A stretch of DNA of 64,000 nucleotides from an uncultured Acinetobacter sp. (GTDB taxonomy: Bacteria > Pseudomonadota > Gammaproteobacteria > Pseudomonadales > Moraxellaceae): NCBI RefSeq assembly GCF_947493735.1, contig NZ_CANLSL010000001.1, forward strand, positions 186,001-250,000. Reading direction: 5' to 3'. The position numbers were made by a program, and so were the translations under genes. The notes beneath the pieces are model-generated. The model did not search any database and had not been told where the DNA came from. It worked only from the letters and a program-made list of their open reading frames with translations. Of the stretch, positions 29,101 through 38,136 are shown piece after piece. Position 1 is the stretch's first letter; the number at the start of each line of letters is the position of its first letter.

Positions 29101-29710
29101 TGGGATTCCTGAAGCACAACAACACAAATTGTTTAAAGAATTCGAACGTGGTGGACACGAGTCACCGTGGGGTGAGCAAGGCTTAGGGCTAGGACTTGCC
29201 ATCGTCGAACGTATGACCAATCAACTGCGCTATCTAGTACAAGTCAACTCTCAAGTCGGTAAAGGCTCAAGCTTTATTTTAGAAGTACCGACGGTGGTGG
29301 CACCTGAGATACAACAAGCAACGCCAAGCAACTTCACAGCACCACAAAAATCTTTAAATATCTTATGCTTGGACAATGATCCAACCATCTTAGACGGTAT
29401 GCAAAACTTACTGCAAAAATGGGGCTATCAAATCTATACCGCATTAGATACCACCCAAGCTTTAGACGTGCTTAACACCCATGAAATCCATGTGTGGCTG
29501 ATTGATCAACATCTCAATGATGAGCAATATGGACTCGACTTTATCCAAAACCATCAGCAAAAGCTTATCCCAACGGCACTGATCACCGCAGATAGTGACC
29601 CTGACTTACCTGAAAAACTCAAAGCAATGAACATTGCCTTACTGAAAAAGCCACTAAAACCTGCTGCACTTCGAGCATTCTTATCAAGTATTAAACTGCA
29701 AAATCCATGA
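26186..29710 (+). CDS. crbS: Hybrid sensor histidine kinase with SSS transporter domain (CrbS-like)
   Basis: A 1174-residue membrane kinase. Residues 1 to about 530 form a 12-13-helix sodium/solute symporter-like domain; about 655-780 is PAS-like (NLIMTMIDHMTQGVSVVDANM). HisKA follows with His825 in AASHDLLQPMHAARLF, then HATPase_c with NFVSNALRYT, DTGPGIP and GLGLGLAIVE. A C-terminal receiver (about 1060-1174) has likely phospho-acceptor Asp1107. CrbS proteins sense acetate or its transport and, with CrbR, activate acs and actP. The gene is divergent from yjcH-actP with a 204-base shared regulatory region, supporting this assignment. Confidence 0.92.
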   Translation: MNAGLILGILAIYVLILFACAFYGERHASRLSPRGRMILFSLTLGVYCSSWTFYGATGAAARDGIIYLPIYLGPLLFLIFGYDIWRRLGRVRRYHTVTSIADFIAARYGKMGSLATLVTLLAVLAILPYLALQLRAIAMSTNIILEQHSSPFAVTNSVLLLTGLLAILAMLFGTRRIANTEQHGGLMLAVAFESFVKLFALIAVAVFFLFASKDNLHQVSRDVAETVNLVQQVGVPDTFWIQTLLAALAMICLPRQFHVAVVELKDENYINGARRWFGAYLILIILAIIPLASWAIHAPSNVLPVADAAVLMLPMSYGNDGLTLLAFLGGFSASTGMLLVSSVALSIMLSNDLIMPVLWRFNIISRHDPRMPQMLKLVRRISILVVMLLGFSFYHFFADINQLSVFGLLAFSAVAQFAPALIGGLYWRSGSKQGVYIGLLVGFSVWVYTLLMPTVLRSLPTEYLAWGQHILDHGPYHQAWLRPEALFGFSSLAPLTHGVLWSLGANMFCYYRFSRLYRPSVAEQIQAESFFFYDAKPLPTVPTTPAQSTAVETVSNLKYLANEQVSRLKIADLIALCSRIAGDRSTKNAFEQFARQQMLYLDPQQLANGIWWRFSEQFLASAIGTASARTLLTTALVDNGLALGQVANILDQASQWQRFNQNLIMTMIDHMTQGVSVVDANMCLVAWNSQYLTLFDYPKELVYVGCPVADLIRYNAERGECGPGEVEEHVNKRINWMKQGSAHEFERIREDGRVIQMRGNPIQGGGFVTTYADITAFRENEAILEARVSERTAQLEHALDEQHLALQQADQANKSKSRFLAAASHDLLQPMHAARLFSAALEQSAFHADDQKTLEQLDRALFGAESMLSALLDIAKLEGGSIKPNRRAYNLQDLLSDLRLQFSAIAEQRQIRLHIHDTHFWIDTDPQWIRRILQNFVSNALRYTASGRVVVGVLRSANQDGHIRIGVWDTGPGIPEAQQHKLFKEFERGGHESPWGEQGLGLGLAIVERMTNQLRYLVQVNSQVGKGSSFILEVPTVVAPEIQQATPSNFTAPQKSLNILCLDNDPTILDGMQNLLQKWGYQIYTALDTTQALDVLNTHEIHVWLIDQHLNDEQYGLDFIQNHQQKLIPTALITADSDPDLPEKLKAMNIALLKKPLKPAALRAFLSSIKLQNP

Positions 29711-29992
29711 ATCATAGATAAAATTGCTGAATAATGACATTTTTGTTCAGCACTTCTGTCGATCCAATCAACAAATCCGTTGTTTGAGCAATTTTTTAAG
29801 CTTAGATATGGCAAAAGTGCTTCTTTACCTAAGTGAACAATTGTACACTTTCTTACAATTATGCTAAGTTCATGATTTCAAAATATTAAAATACTCGAAA
29901 ATACGTAGTTTATACTTTAGTCTAATATTATTGACTTTTTTCAAATACAACAATTAAGACAACAAGATTCTCCCGCCAAAAGGAACAACATC

Positions 29993-30754
29993 ATGCATAT
30001 CCAATCAAACCGCCATCCAGAAGCGATGCAAAGTCTACAACGTCAATATGCAGAAAATGCAATCTTGCCTTCGATCGACTGGCAAAGCCTATCTGCACAG
30101 CAACAACTTACGCCTGCGCAAATCACCGCACTTGACACGATTTATCAAAGTGCGATTCCACTTGCACTCACCGTCTTTAAACGACTGAATTTTGATGTAT
30201 TTGCGCCTGCTGCGTTTCACCCACAAGGTTTGGGCTTATTTGATCAGTTGGCAAAACAAGAAGAACGCTTTATCGAAATTCTCAGCAATGCTGCTGAAGA
30301 ACTTGATCACGATACACGTCATCAGATTTGGAGCATGCTCCTTCGTGGTGGTGCGGTACTCGTGTTTAAAGTGTGGCTGGGCTTGGTCAAAACTGGTCAG
30401 CTTGGCGTTGACCTTGTTCAGTTCGATGAGCTATCCGACTTGCTTTGGATTAAAACCAAACCTGATACGCTTGCCAAAGCACTACGTGTCGATAGCGAGT
30501 CGAAGAATGAACATTTGTTCTTGATCTATGAAGACAGCGTGTATTTGGATCGTTTTAACTGCCTTGAAACGGCTCTGCTATTTAGTCAGCTTGGTGTCTA
30601 TGACCCTGTATTCCTGAGCATGCAAGATGAGCAAGTGGCACAATTCTTTATTGAAAAAGGCTTGGTGACTGAAGCACAAATCGACGAACTGGAATGTGCA
30701 ATGAATCCGCTAAACTGTGCTGATCAACGTGCAAAACAAGACTATCTTGTATAA
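29993..30754 (+). CDS. Hypothetical protein between crbS and crbR
   Basis: A 253-residue protein with no recognised domain, signal peptide or membrane segment; predicted largely helical. The N-terminal third has alternating helices (LTPAQITALDTIYQSAIPLAL); a later segment includes HQIWSMLLRGGAVLVFKVWLG, which could be a buried amphipathic helix. One late Cys pair lies in ELECAMNPLNCADQ. A clear AAAGGAAC precedes ATG 29993. It sits 282 bases after crbS, with a palindromic motif in between, and 292 bases from crbR on the other strand, so a link to acetate control is possible but unproven. Confidence 0.72.
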   Translation: MHIQSNRHPEAMQSLQRQYAENAILPSIDWQSLSAQQQLTPAQITALDTIYQSAIPLALTVFKRLNFDVFAPAAFHPQGLGLFDQLAKQEERFIEILSNAAEELDHDTRHQIWSMLLRGGAVLVFKVWLGLVKTGQLGVDLVQFDELSDLLWIKTKPDTLAKALRVDSESKNEHLFLIYEDSVYLDRFNCLETALLFSQLGVYDPVFLSMQDEQVAQFFIEKGLVTEAQIDELECAMNPLNCADQRAKQDYLV

Positions 30755-30818
30755 AAGCTGTCTTATTAAAATGCTTTGAGGGGTTTGGGGACGAAGTCAT
30801 CAACCTCATAAAAAACGA

Positions 30819-30952
30819 AGCTGTCTCAAACTCCAATTTTCAACCCCACCTAACCTCCCCTTAAAAAGGGGAGGAATTCTAACCATTATTTTTTGAGTGG
30901 TCTTCCCCCTGTGAAGGGGGAATTAAAGGGGGTTTTATAGTTTTTAGACAGA
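30819..30952 (+). repeat. MITE-like repeat, copy 1
   Basis: About 134 bp nearly identical, in inverted orientation, to 54022-54158. It begins AGCTGTCTCAAA; the right terminal repeat is decayed (ends TTTTTAGACAG). Two internal hairpins: CCTCCCCTT/AAGGGGAGG (30854-30874) and TTCCCCC/GGGGGAA (30903-30922). There is no coding capacity. Confidence 0.82.
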
Positions 30953-31046
30953 CTCGTTTTCTAATACTGGAATAAAGCTTATCAGCAACTGAATTTGCTA
31001 ATCTAAAGATGTCATTTGATAGTGCATTAAAATACGAATAATATTT

Positions 31047-31694
31047 TTAGAACTTCGGCTCTTCGATGGTCAATGCCCCAATCGCTAAAACTGCTTGCGT
31101 ACGATTTTGTACGCCAAGCTTACGGAAGATGGCCGTGACATGCGCTTTAATCGTCGCTTCCGACACATCTAGCTCATAAGCAATTTGCTTATTCAACAAA
31201 CCTTCCGCCACCATCATCAACACACGGAACTGCTGTGGCGTCAGTGATTGAATCTTATCGGCAAGCTCAGTTTCACTGGCTGCACGTGGATCATTCGGAT
31301 GATGTGCCAAGTTTGGTGGCAACCAAATATCACCCTCTAAAACCGCTTTGATCGCTTCGCCAATATTGGCAGGTGGCGCAGATTTTGGGATATAACCCAT
31401 TGCACCATGCGCAATCGAACGCTGAATAATATTGGCTTCTTCATGTGCCGATACGACGATAATCGGAATCGTAGGAAACTGCGAACGCACATGTACCAAA
31501 GCAGAAAAACCCGATGCACCCGGCAAATGTAAATCGAGCAACACCAAATCAGGCTCTGCACCTGTTTCTAGGCGTTGGTACAACTCGGCAACCGATGCCG
31601 TTTCACTTATAGAAGCTTGTGGCAGACTATATCGAACTGCTTGGATCAAAGCATGTCGAAATAAGGGATGATCATCAACAATGAGAATGTTCAT
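31047..31694 (-). CDS. crbR: LuxR-family response regulator (CrbR-like)
   Basis: Two-domain regulator of 215 residues: an N-terminal receiver with phospho-acceptor Asp54 (LVLLDLHLPG) and acidic Asp7/Asp8, and a C-terminal LuxR helix-turn-helix (LTPQQFRVLMMVAEGLLNKQIAYEL, then SEATIKAHVTAIFRKLG). Known CrbR/AgmR-type regulators activate acetyl-CoA synthetase and acetate transport genes. The start at ATG 31694 is chosen because the receiver begins there; the frame is open to 31730. Encoded near crbS and actP, the natural partner of that kinase. Confidence 0.88.
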   Translation of the reverse strand: MNILIVDDHPLFRHALIQAVRYSLPQASISETASVAELYQRLETGAEPDLVLLDLHLPGASGFSALVHVRSQFPTIPIIVVSAHEEANIIQRSIAHGAMGYIPKSAPPANIGEAIKAVLEGDIWLPPNLAHHPNDPRAASETELADKIQSLTPQQFRVLMMVAEGLLNKQIAYELDVSEATIKAHVTAIFRKLGVQNRTQAVLAIGALTIEEPKF

Positions 31695-31838
31695 AGAAAA
31701 ATTTGGTTCCATCCAAAGAGCTGACGACAAAAGGGTATTTGTCGTTAACCATAAAATACAATAAAAAGAATTGTTTCCGCTAGTTCTACCTACAATTATT
31801 TACATTGCTTGCTATGTAAGGCTTGCTCAAAGTATTAT

Positions 31839-33410
31839 TTATCGTTGCGTGTGTCGCTTCAATGCGACGATGGTTTGCCATAGCAAACTTGCACAGATCA
31901 CATAAAAAATCAGGCTAATAAACTCTAAATCCTTTACTAAAAGTTTGTTAAATGGAATCGCATTTTTAAAGAAATCATTGAAAAAGTCATTAATCCAAGC
32001 AATCAAGCCATGAACCTTTGGAAAATGTTCAATGAGTAAATTTGTAGCCCATTGTGCTGTAATGAGCGCATACACTGCCCATGACATAAAAAGCCAAAAA
32101 ATAGGTAACAAGTAGCTCTGCCCAAAATTTGAGGAATATTTATTGAGCCAAAAGATGATTTTTTCTTGACTAATAGATTCGTCCTTTAAGTCTTGTTGAT
32201 GCCTATCCATTTCATAAGCAAAAAACTTATTTGCTTCAATATGATTGCCAATTTTATCAAAAGAATTTTTTATAATTCGGAAAGTTTCACGATCGGTATT
32301 TTTTATCCCGTCTTCAAATTTTACATTCAAAAAGTTCGGTGCTTCTTTGAGGTTGGTATCTTCTAAGTTTAAACCTTGATGAAAAACCGTATTTCGAAAG
32401 TTGGTAAAACTCAAAAAAGTGACATATTCAAATTGAGCTACATTTTTTTCATCGCTTGGCTTTCCGAATTTACACTTCTCAAATCCGACAAAATCACTAA
32501 AAATACTTTTTGAAGCAGAAAATTGATCAAATTGGGTGCAATAAGCATCAAACAATCCTTTAAAGTTGGAATTAATAATTTTAACTTTATCAATATCACC
32601 ATGTTTCAACTCAAGTTTTGATAAAAATTCTGTATCTTCAATTTTCAAAGACTTAGCTTTCAATTTATTAAGAATGAATTTATCCTGAACCGTACATCTC
32701 GAAATATCAAAATTATTCAATTCAAAATTTTTATTTTTAGTATTTTTAAATATAGGTCTTGAAAAATTAATATTTTCTAATGAAATTTTACTTTTAAAAA
32801 CACAGTCTTTAAATAAAGAGAATTCTACAACATATTCATAACCTCCTGAATTGTCATGAAGTCCTAAGACATCTTTATTAAACTCACATTCACAGAATAA
32901 TACGCCATTAACCTTTTCTTGAATTTTAGGCTCTCCTATAGTCCATTCATCAAAGAAAGTACATTTTTGATAAAAGTGTGGCGTATCTTTTAAGTCCAAC
33001 GACGGTGATGAAAACTCACATACGTTAAACCTTATAGATTTAAACTTCGTAAGGATGTTAGTGAAATCTAATTTTGGATCACTATCATAATTATGTGGAA
33101 ACTTTACGCCAAAAATTTGTATTCTTGTATCCTCACACAATCCCAAAGCTGTTGACCTATATAGATCATCTTTTAAGAATTGTGTTAATTCATCTAAATT
33201 ATAAAATCCATCTGAATTTAAAGCATTTTGTAAATCCCGACTATTACTAATAATAAAATCGACTAATGCTGAACAAAAAGTAGTATCATCATCCCAATCC
33301 CAATCCCAATCTCGTTCTGAATAAGTATTTTTAGTACAATGCAAGACACATTCTTGATGATGCTTATAAGATTCATTTTTACAATTTCTGAAACTACAAA
33401 TCTGACTCAA
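31839..33410 (-). CDS. Pentapeptide-repeat-like membrane protein with Cys-rich N-terminus
   Basis: A 523-residue accessory protein of unknown function. Residues 1-25 carry C5-X4-C10-X10-C21-X3-C25 with interspersed His, a plausible zinc knuckle. An acidic DWDWDWDDD follows at about 34-42. Residues about 120-370 are a degenerate pentapeptide-like solenoid with recurrent Phe/Cys (FNVCEFSS, CTFFDEW, CEFNKDVL, CVFKSKISL). Two hydrophobic segments near 432-455 and 492-514 anchor the C-terminus. The DNA is visibly more AT-rich than its neighbours, with different codon choice, suggesting lateral gain. It has no partner gene; the neighbours are a response regulator and metal efflux genes. A role in defence or membrane signalling is speculation. 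Confidence 0.75.
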   Translation of the reverse strand: MSQICSFRNCKNESYKHHQECVLHCTKNTYSERDWDWDWDDDTTFCSALVDFIISNSRDLQNALNSDGFYNLDELTQFLKDDLYRSTALGLCEDTRIQIFGVKFPHNYDSDPKLDFTNILTKFKSIRFNVCEFSSPSLDLKDTPHFYQKCTFFDEWTIGEPKIQEKVNGVLFCECEFNKDVLGLHDNSGGYEYVVEFSLFKDCVFKSKISLENINFSRPIFKNTKNKNFELNNFDISRCTVQDKFILNKLKAKSLKIEDTEFLSKLELKHGDIDKVKIINSNFKGLFDAYCTQFDQFSASKSIFSDFVGFEKCKFGKPSDEKNVAQFEYVTFLSFTNFRNTVFHQGLNLEDTNLKEAPNFLNVKFEDGIKNTDRETFRIIKNSFDKIGNHIEANKFFAYEMDRHQQDLKDESISQEKIIFWLNKYSSNFGQSYLLPIFWLFMSWAVYALITAQWATNLLIEHFPKVHGLIAWINDFFNDFFKNAIPFNKLLVKDLEFISLIFYVICASLLWQTIVALKRHTQR

Positions 33411-33508
33411 TTTATTATCCTTTTTTAGTCCAAACAGTGCGTTAACATCATTGATTTTTCTACTATATCGTTAAATTTTTCAAATTTAAACCATTCATTT
33501 CCCAAAGA

Positions 33509-33545
33509 AAAACCCCACAGACCCAATCCGAATCTGTGAGGTTTA
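33509..33545 (-). terminator. Terminator after czcA
   Basis: On the minus strand, stem AAACCTCACAGA/TCTGTGGGGTTT (one mismatch) with T-run; ends the czc transcript. Confidence 0.8.
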
Positions 33546-33573
33546 TTTTTGCTTAAATTGTGTTTAAAGCCTT

Positions 33574-36500
33574 TTAAGTTTTCGCAGTGACAGATTGCTC
33601 CGCCTTACTATTCATCCACCGATACAACACTGGCAACACCACCAAAGTCAGTAAGGTTGATGAAATAATCCCACCAATCACCACCGTAGCCAATGGTCGC
33701 TGTACTTCCGCACCTGTCCCTGTGGCAATCGCCATCGGAATAAAACCAAACGATGCCACACACGCCGTCATCAATACAGGACGTAAGCGCAGAATCGCCC
33801 CTTGCCACGTCGCCTCAACGATCGACATGCCTTGCTCTCGAAGCTCCCGCATAAAGCTGAGCATCACCAAGCCATTCAGCACTGCTACACCTGACAAGGC
33901 TATAAAGCCAACCCCTGCCGACATAGAGAGCGGAATATCACGAAGCCACAGCGCCACAACGCCACCAGTCAAGGCAAACGGTACGCCCATGAAGACCAGT
34001 AGGCTTTGTTTGACATTGGAAAATACCGCCATGAGCAAAACAAAAATCATGATCAATGCCAGTGGAATCACGATCTGCATACGTGCTTTTGCTGAAGCGA
34101 GATTTTCAAACTGACCACCGTACTCAAGCCAATAGCCTGACGGCAACTCTTGCTTGGATAAGGTACTTTGTATCTCTGCCACAAATGAACCGAGATCACG
34201 TCCTTCGACATTGGCTGTAATAACAATTCGTCTTTTACCATTTTCACGACTGACTTGGTTGATGCCCATGATGTTTTCAACCTGCGCCACATCTTGCAGT
34301 TGGATCAAACCACCATTTGGCAATGCAATCGGGAGTTGCGCCAATTGCGCCACATTACGCTGTGCATCATCAAGACGCACCACGAGATCAAAACGACGAT
34401 CCCCTTGTAGCATTTGCCCGACATTTTCACCACCAATACTTGCGGATACGATGTCTTGAATATCACGACTCGACAGCCCATATTGCCCTGCGAGATCACG
34501 ATTCACTGCCACATTGAGTAGTGGTAAACCCGATGTTTGCTCAACATTGACCGCTGATGCACCTGAGATTTGCTTGATTTTATCAGCGATTTTCTCTGCC
34601 TCTGCACCAAGCACTTCCATATCATCGCCAAACAATTTGACCCCGATATCACTACGCACACCTGAGATTAACTCATTAAAACGCAGCTCGATTGGTTGTG
34701 AAAATTCACTATTATTTCCCGGCAAAGTGGCAAGGAAAGCCTGCATGCGATTGCGTAAATCATCGAGGCTTTGTTTCGAATTTTCCCATTCAGACTTTGG
34801 CTTAAGGATAATAAAACCATCGGAAATATTCGGTGGCATGACATCGGTGGCAACTTCTGCCGTCCCTGTACGAGAGAATACCGCTTTGATTTCAGGAAAT
34901 TCTTTCAGGAGCAACTTTTCAGTATTTTCCTGCATGATCAAGGACTGATCTAATCCTGTACTTGGCGCACGCAATTGTTGTACTGCAAAGTCGCCCTCTT
35001 GCAACTGCGGTGCAAACTCACTACCCATTTGGCTAAACAGCACTGCGGTAAAAACCAGTACACAGCTCACCGTTGCCACGACAAAATATTTAAACTGATA
35101 CGCCCAATCCAAAACAGCGAGATAACGCTGTTTCAACCACGCCATCCAACGACTTTCTTTTTCCTTCACTTCACCTTTGACGAATAACGCCACTGCAGCA
35201 GGAATGAAAGTCACAGAAAGAATCATCGCACCAAGTAGCGCAAGCACCACAGTAAACGCCATTGGGTGAAAGAGTTTCGCTTCCACACCTGTCAAAGCAA
35301 AGATCGGCAAATACACCACCATGATAATGGTTTGACCAAAGATCAATGGACGGCGTGCTTGCTTGGCAGCGAGGAAGACTTCTTTAAAGCGTTCTTGCCG
35401 TGTCAATATTCGCCCGAGATGCTTTTGTTGTTCTGCCAATCGTCGAATACAGTTTTCCACGATCACCACTGCACCATCGACGATAATCCCGAAATCCAGT
35501 GCGCCCAAACTCATCAAGTTTGCGCTGATTTTTTGCTCTGCCATGCCTGTTAAGGTAAATAACATCGACAGTGGAATCACGCAGGCGGTGATCAATGCTG
35601 CACGGAAGTTCCCAAGGAAAACAAACAGAATGACGATCACCAAGATCGCCCCTTCGACAAGGTTTTTCTGTACGGTTTTAATGGCTTTTTCCACCAATGT
35701 GGTGCGGTTATAGACCGTTTCGATCTTTACGCCTTTGGGTAAAGACTGCTGAATTTCTTTGACTTTTTGATCGAGATCAATGGCGACGCTACGGCTATTT
35801 TCGCCCATCATCATCATCGCTACACCCATCACGGTTTCTTCACCGTTGTAAGTGGCTGCACCTGTACGCAGATCATGACCGATCGACACCGAAGCAATAT
35901 CAGCCACTCGAATCGGCACACCCGAACGCTCACTCACCACCACATTGGCAATATCATCGACCGAACCCAATACACCTGGGACACGCACGGTGATCTGCTG
36001 ACCATTTTCCTCGATAAAGCCTGCACCACGATTTTCATTGTTTTCTGACAATGCGGTTTGCAAATCGGCAAGACTGATTTGCAGTTGTTGCATGGTATTA
36101 AAATCAGGTGACACTACGTAGGTTTTATTAAAGCCACCGATGCTGTTGATCTCCGCCACACCTTCAACACGTTGTAGCTGTGGACGCACCACCCAATCTT
36201 GCAACTCTCGTAAATCCATCGCCGAGTATGGTGTGCCATCGTCTTTTTTCGCATTAGGCTCTGCGAGTAACACCCATTGATAAATCTCACCCAATCCTGT
36301 GGAGATCGGTGACATTTTGGTTTCGACTTGTTCAGGCAAATCACCCTGCGCCTCTTGTAGACGTTGATTGATTTGCTGTCTTGCCCAATAGATATCCGTA
36401 CCATCTTCAAAGACGATCGTCACTTGCGACAAGCCATAACGTGAAATCGAGCGGGTATATTCCAGCTTTGGCATACCTGCCATGGCAGTTTCAATCGGAT

Positions 36501-36795
36501 AAGTGACCCTTTGCTCCATCTCCAATGCCGTAAAGCCATTGGCTTGGCTATTGATCTGCACTTGGGTATTGGTAATGTCAGGTACAGCGTCGATCGGGAG
36601 TTTTTGATAGCTCCATACACCAACAACGATCCATGCCACGACGAATAACATCACCCAAATGGCATTGTTGATGGAAAATTGAATCAGCCGATCAAACCAA
36701 CCTTCTATTGGCAAATCGTGAAAGTCATCTTTAGATTTTTGCTGATCTTGAATTGCTTTCTTGTCTTGAGTTTCGGAGTCAGGATTAGTGTGCAT
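33574..36795 (-). CDS. czcA: Heavy-metal efflux RND transporter CzcA-like
   Basis: Inner-membrane pump of a proton-driven tripartite exporter for divalent cations (Co, Zn or Cd). It is 1073 residues with twelve hydrophobic segments and two large periplasmic loops. The TM4 signature DFGIIVDGAVVIVEN matches HME1 (Zn/Co/Cd-type) pumps rather than Cu/Ag CusA. The N-terminus has a hydrophilic Gln/Lys/Asp-rich extension of about 30 residues. The start ATG 36795 overlaps the czcB stop by 11 bases, so translation is coupled. Last gene of the czcI-C-B-A cluster. Confidence 0.94.
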   Translation of the reverse strand: MHTNPDSETQDKKAIQDQQKSKDDFHDLPIEGWFDRLIQFSINNAIWVMLFVVAWIVVGVWSYQKLPIDAVPDITNTQVQINSQANGFTALEMEQRVTYPIETAMAGMPKLEYTRSISRYGLSQVTIVFEDGTDIYWARQQINQRLQEAQGDLPEQVETKMSPISTGLGEIYQWVLLAEPNAKKDDGTPYSAMDLRELQDWVVRPQLQRVEGVAEINSIGGFNKTYVVSPDFNTMQQLQISLADLQTALSENNENRGAGFIEENGQQITVRVPGVLGSVDDIANVVVSERSGVPIRVADIASVSIGHDLRTGAATYNGEETVMGVAMMMMGENSRSVAIDLDQKVKEIQQSLPKGVKIETVYNRTTLVEKAIKTVQKNLVEGAILVIVILFVFLGNFRAALITACVIPLSMLFTLTGMAEQKISANLMSLGALDFGIIVDGAVVIVENCIRRLAEQQKHLGRILTRQERFKEVFLAAKQARRPLIFGQTIIMVVYLPIFALTGVEAKLFHPMAFTVVLALLGAMILSVTFIPAAVALFVKGEVKEKESRWMAWLKQRYLAVLDWAYQFKYFVVATVSCVLVFTAVLFSQMGSEFAPQLQEGDFAVQQLRAPSTGLDQSLIMQENTEKLLLKEFPEIKAVFSRTGTAEVATDVMPPNISDGFIILKPKSEWENSKQSLDDLRNRMQAFLATLPGNNSEFSQPIELRFNELISGVRSDIGVKLFGDDMEVLGAEAEKIADKIKQISGASAVNVEQTSGLPLLNVAVNRDLAGQYGLSSRDIQDIVSASIGGENVGQMLQGDRRFDLVVRLDDAQRNVAQLAQLPIALPNGGLIQLQDVAQVENIMGINQVSRENGKRRIVITANVEGRDLGSFVAEIQSTLSKQELPSGYWLEYGGQFENLASAKARMQIVIPLALIMIFVLLMAVFSNVKQSLLVFMGVPFALTGGVVALWLRDIPLSMSAGVGFIALSGVAVLNGLVMLSFMRELREQGMSIVEATWQGAILRLRPVLMTACVASFGFIPMAIATGTGAEVQRPLATVVIGGIISSTLLTLVVLPVLYRWMNSKAEQSVTAKT

Positions 36796-38134
36796 GTGCC
36801 GCCTCTCCTTTTTCCAGTTCAGATTTCAGCAAGAAACTGCCTTGACTGGCATAGCTTTGATTTGCTGTTAATCCTTTACGAACTTCAACCCATTGTTGAT
36901 CGCTTGACTGCTGTACTGTAGATAAGCTCCCTAAGTCTATCTCTTGTGGATAAAATTCCACATTATCCCCATGCTGTGTCGCTACAAACACCACATTTTT
37001 ACCATCAATCTGTTGCACCGCTTGCTTCTGTACACGTAGCACTTGTTTGCTCGATGACGTCGGCAGATTCACACTGACTTTCAGATTTGGACGCAGTGCC
37101 ATATCTTTGGACAACACCACCGCACGAACCTGTAGGCGACCTGTGGCTTGATCAGCTTGACTGGCAAGTGTCTGCACTCGTGCTTGATAAGTCTGACCAT
37201 TTTGTAATACGGTAAATTCAATCTGCTGATTTGGCGCAAGTTGAATATTCTGCTGTGATGGTAAAACAAACTCAAGCCAAAGCTGACTCAGCTCATCAAT
37301 CACGAAGAGTTGATCTGCAAGTTGCACATACTCACCAACCATAATGTCTTTATTCGAGATCACCCCAGACATTGGCGCAGTCAAGGTATAGCGACCATTC
37401 GAGCTTTTTGCACCCCCTAACGCCTGTATCTGATTTTGTGCGACTTTAAGTTCGATCTGCGCTTTACGATAAGCATTTTCGGCACGTTGATAGTCTTGCT
37501 TTGCCGATACACCTTGCGACCACAGTTGTTTTTCACGGTTATATTCCTGCTGAGCGAGTTGCAGATTGCTTTGTGCCAGTTGCACATTGGACTGTTGTCC
37601 AACCAAATCAGGCGACACAATGGTCGCTAAACGCTGACCTTTGCCGACACGTTGCCCAAGATTGGCATTGACCGACTCGACACGCCCTGAAAACATCGAG
37701 GATACATGTGCTTGCTGATCGGTATTGGCAACGAGCATTGCAGGCACTGCTGTGGTTTGACTTACCATACCTAGACTTGTTTTTGCAATGCTTACGCCTT
37801 GCTGTTTCAGTTGTTCGGTCGTGAGCTCAATTGCACCTTCAGTATGTCCTGCTTCTGTAGCTGATTCCTCAGCATGATTCTCGTCTGAATGGCTATCTTC
37901 TGCATGGCTGTCTTCTGAATTTTCACCCTCAGAATGCCCTTCTTCCGCATGCGCCTCTTCTGCACCTTGACCGTGACTGTCTTCTGAGGCGGTGTCAGGT
38001 TTTGAAAATAACAAGAATGCGCTAATCGCAGCCACGGTTAAGCCGATCACCAATACAATGAGTAGCGCTTGAGAGGCTTTGCCAAACTGCGATGTTTTTG
38101 CTGTCATGTTTAAATTTTTCATTTGAATATCCAT
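36785..38134 (-). CDS. czcB: Efflux periplasmic adaptor CzcB-like
   Basis: Membrane-fusion subunit of 449 residues linking CzcA to the outer-membrane channel. One N-terminal membrane anchor (about 20-45) is followed by a His/Glu/Asp/Ser-rich stretch (about 55-100; repeats such as HAEEGHSE, SHAEDSHS and HAEESA). Biotinyl-lipoyl, alpha-hairpin and beta-barrel domains follow (LGQRVGKGQRLATIVSPDLVG, and DIMVGEYVQLADQLFVI). The His-rich segment probably binds metal and loads the pump. A GGGAG ribosome-binding site lies inside the end of czcC. Confidence 0.93.
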   Translation of the reverse strand: MDIQMKNLNMTAKTSQFGKASQALLIVLVIGLTVAAISAFLLFSKPDTASEDSHGQGAEEAHAEEGHSEGENSEDSHAEDSHSDENHAEESATEAGHTEGAIELTTEQLKQQGVSIAKTSLGMVSQTTAVPAMLVANTDQQAHVSSMFSGRVESVNANLGQRVGKGQRLATIVSPDLVGQQSNVQLAQSNLQLAQQEYNREKQLWSQGVSAKQDYQRAENAYRKAQIELKVAQNQIQALGGAKSSNGRYTLTAPMSGVISNKDIMVGEYVQLADQLFVIDELSQLWLEFVLPSQQNIQLAPNQQIEFTVLQNGQTYQARVQTLASQADQATGRLQVRAVVLSKDMALRPNLKVSVNLPTSSSKQVLRVQKQAVQQIDGKNVVFVATQHGDNVEFYPQEIDLGSLSTVQQSSDQQWVEVRKGLTANQSYASQGSFLLKSELEKGEAAHAH

Positions 38135-38136
38135 TG

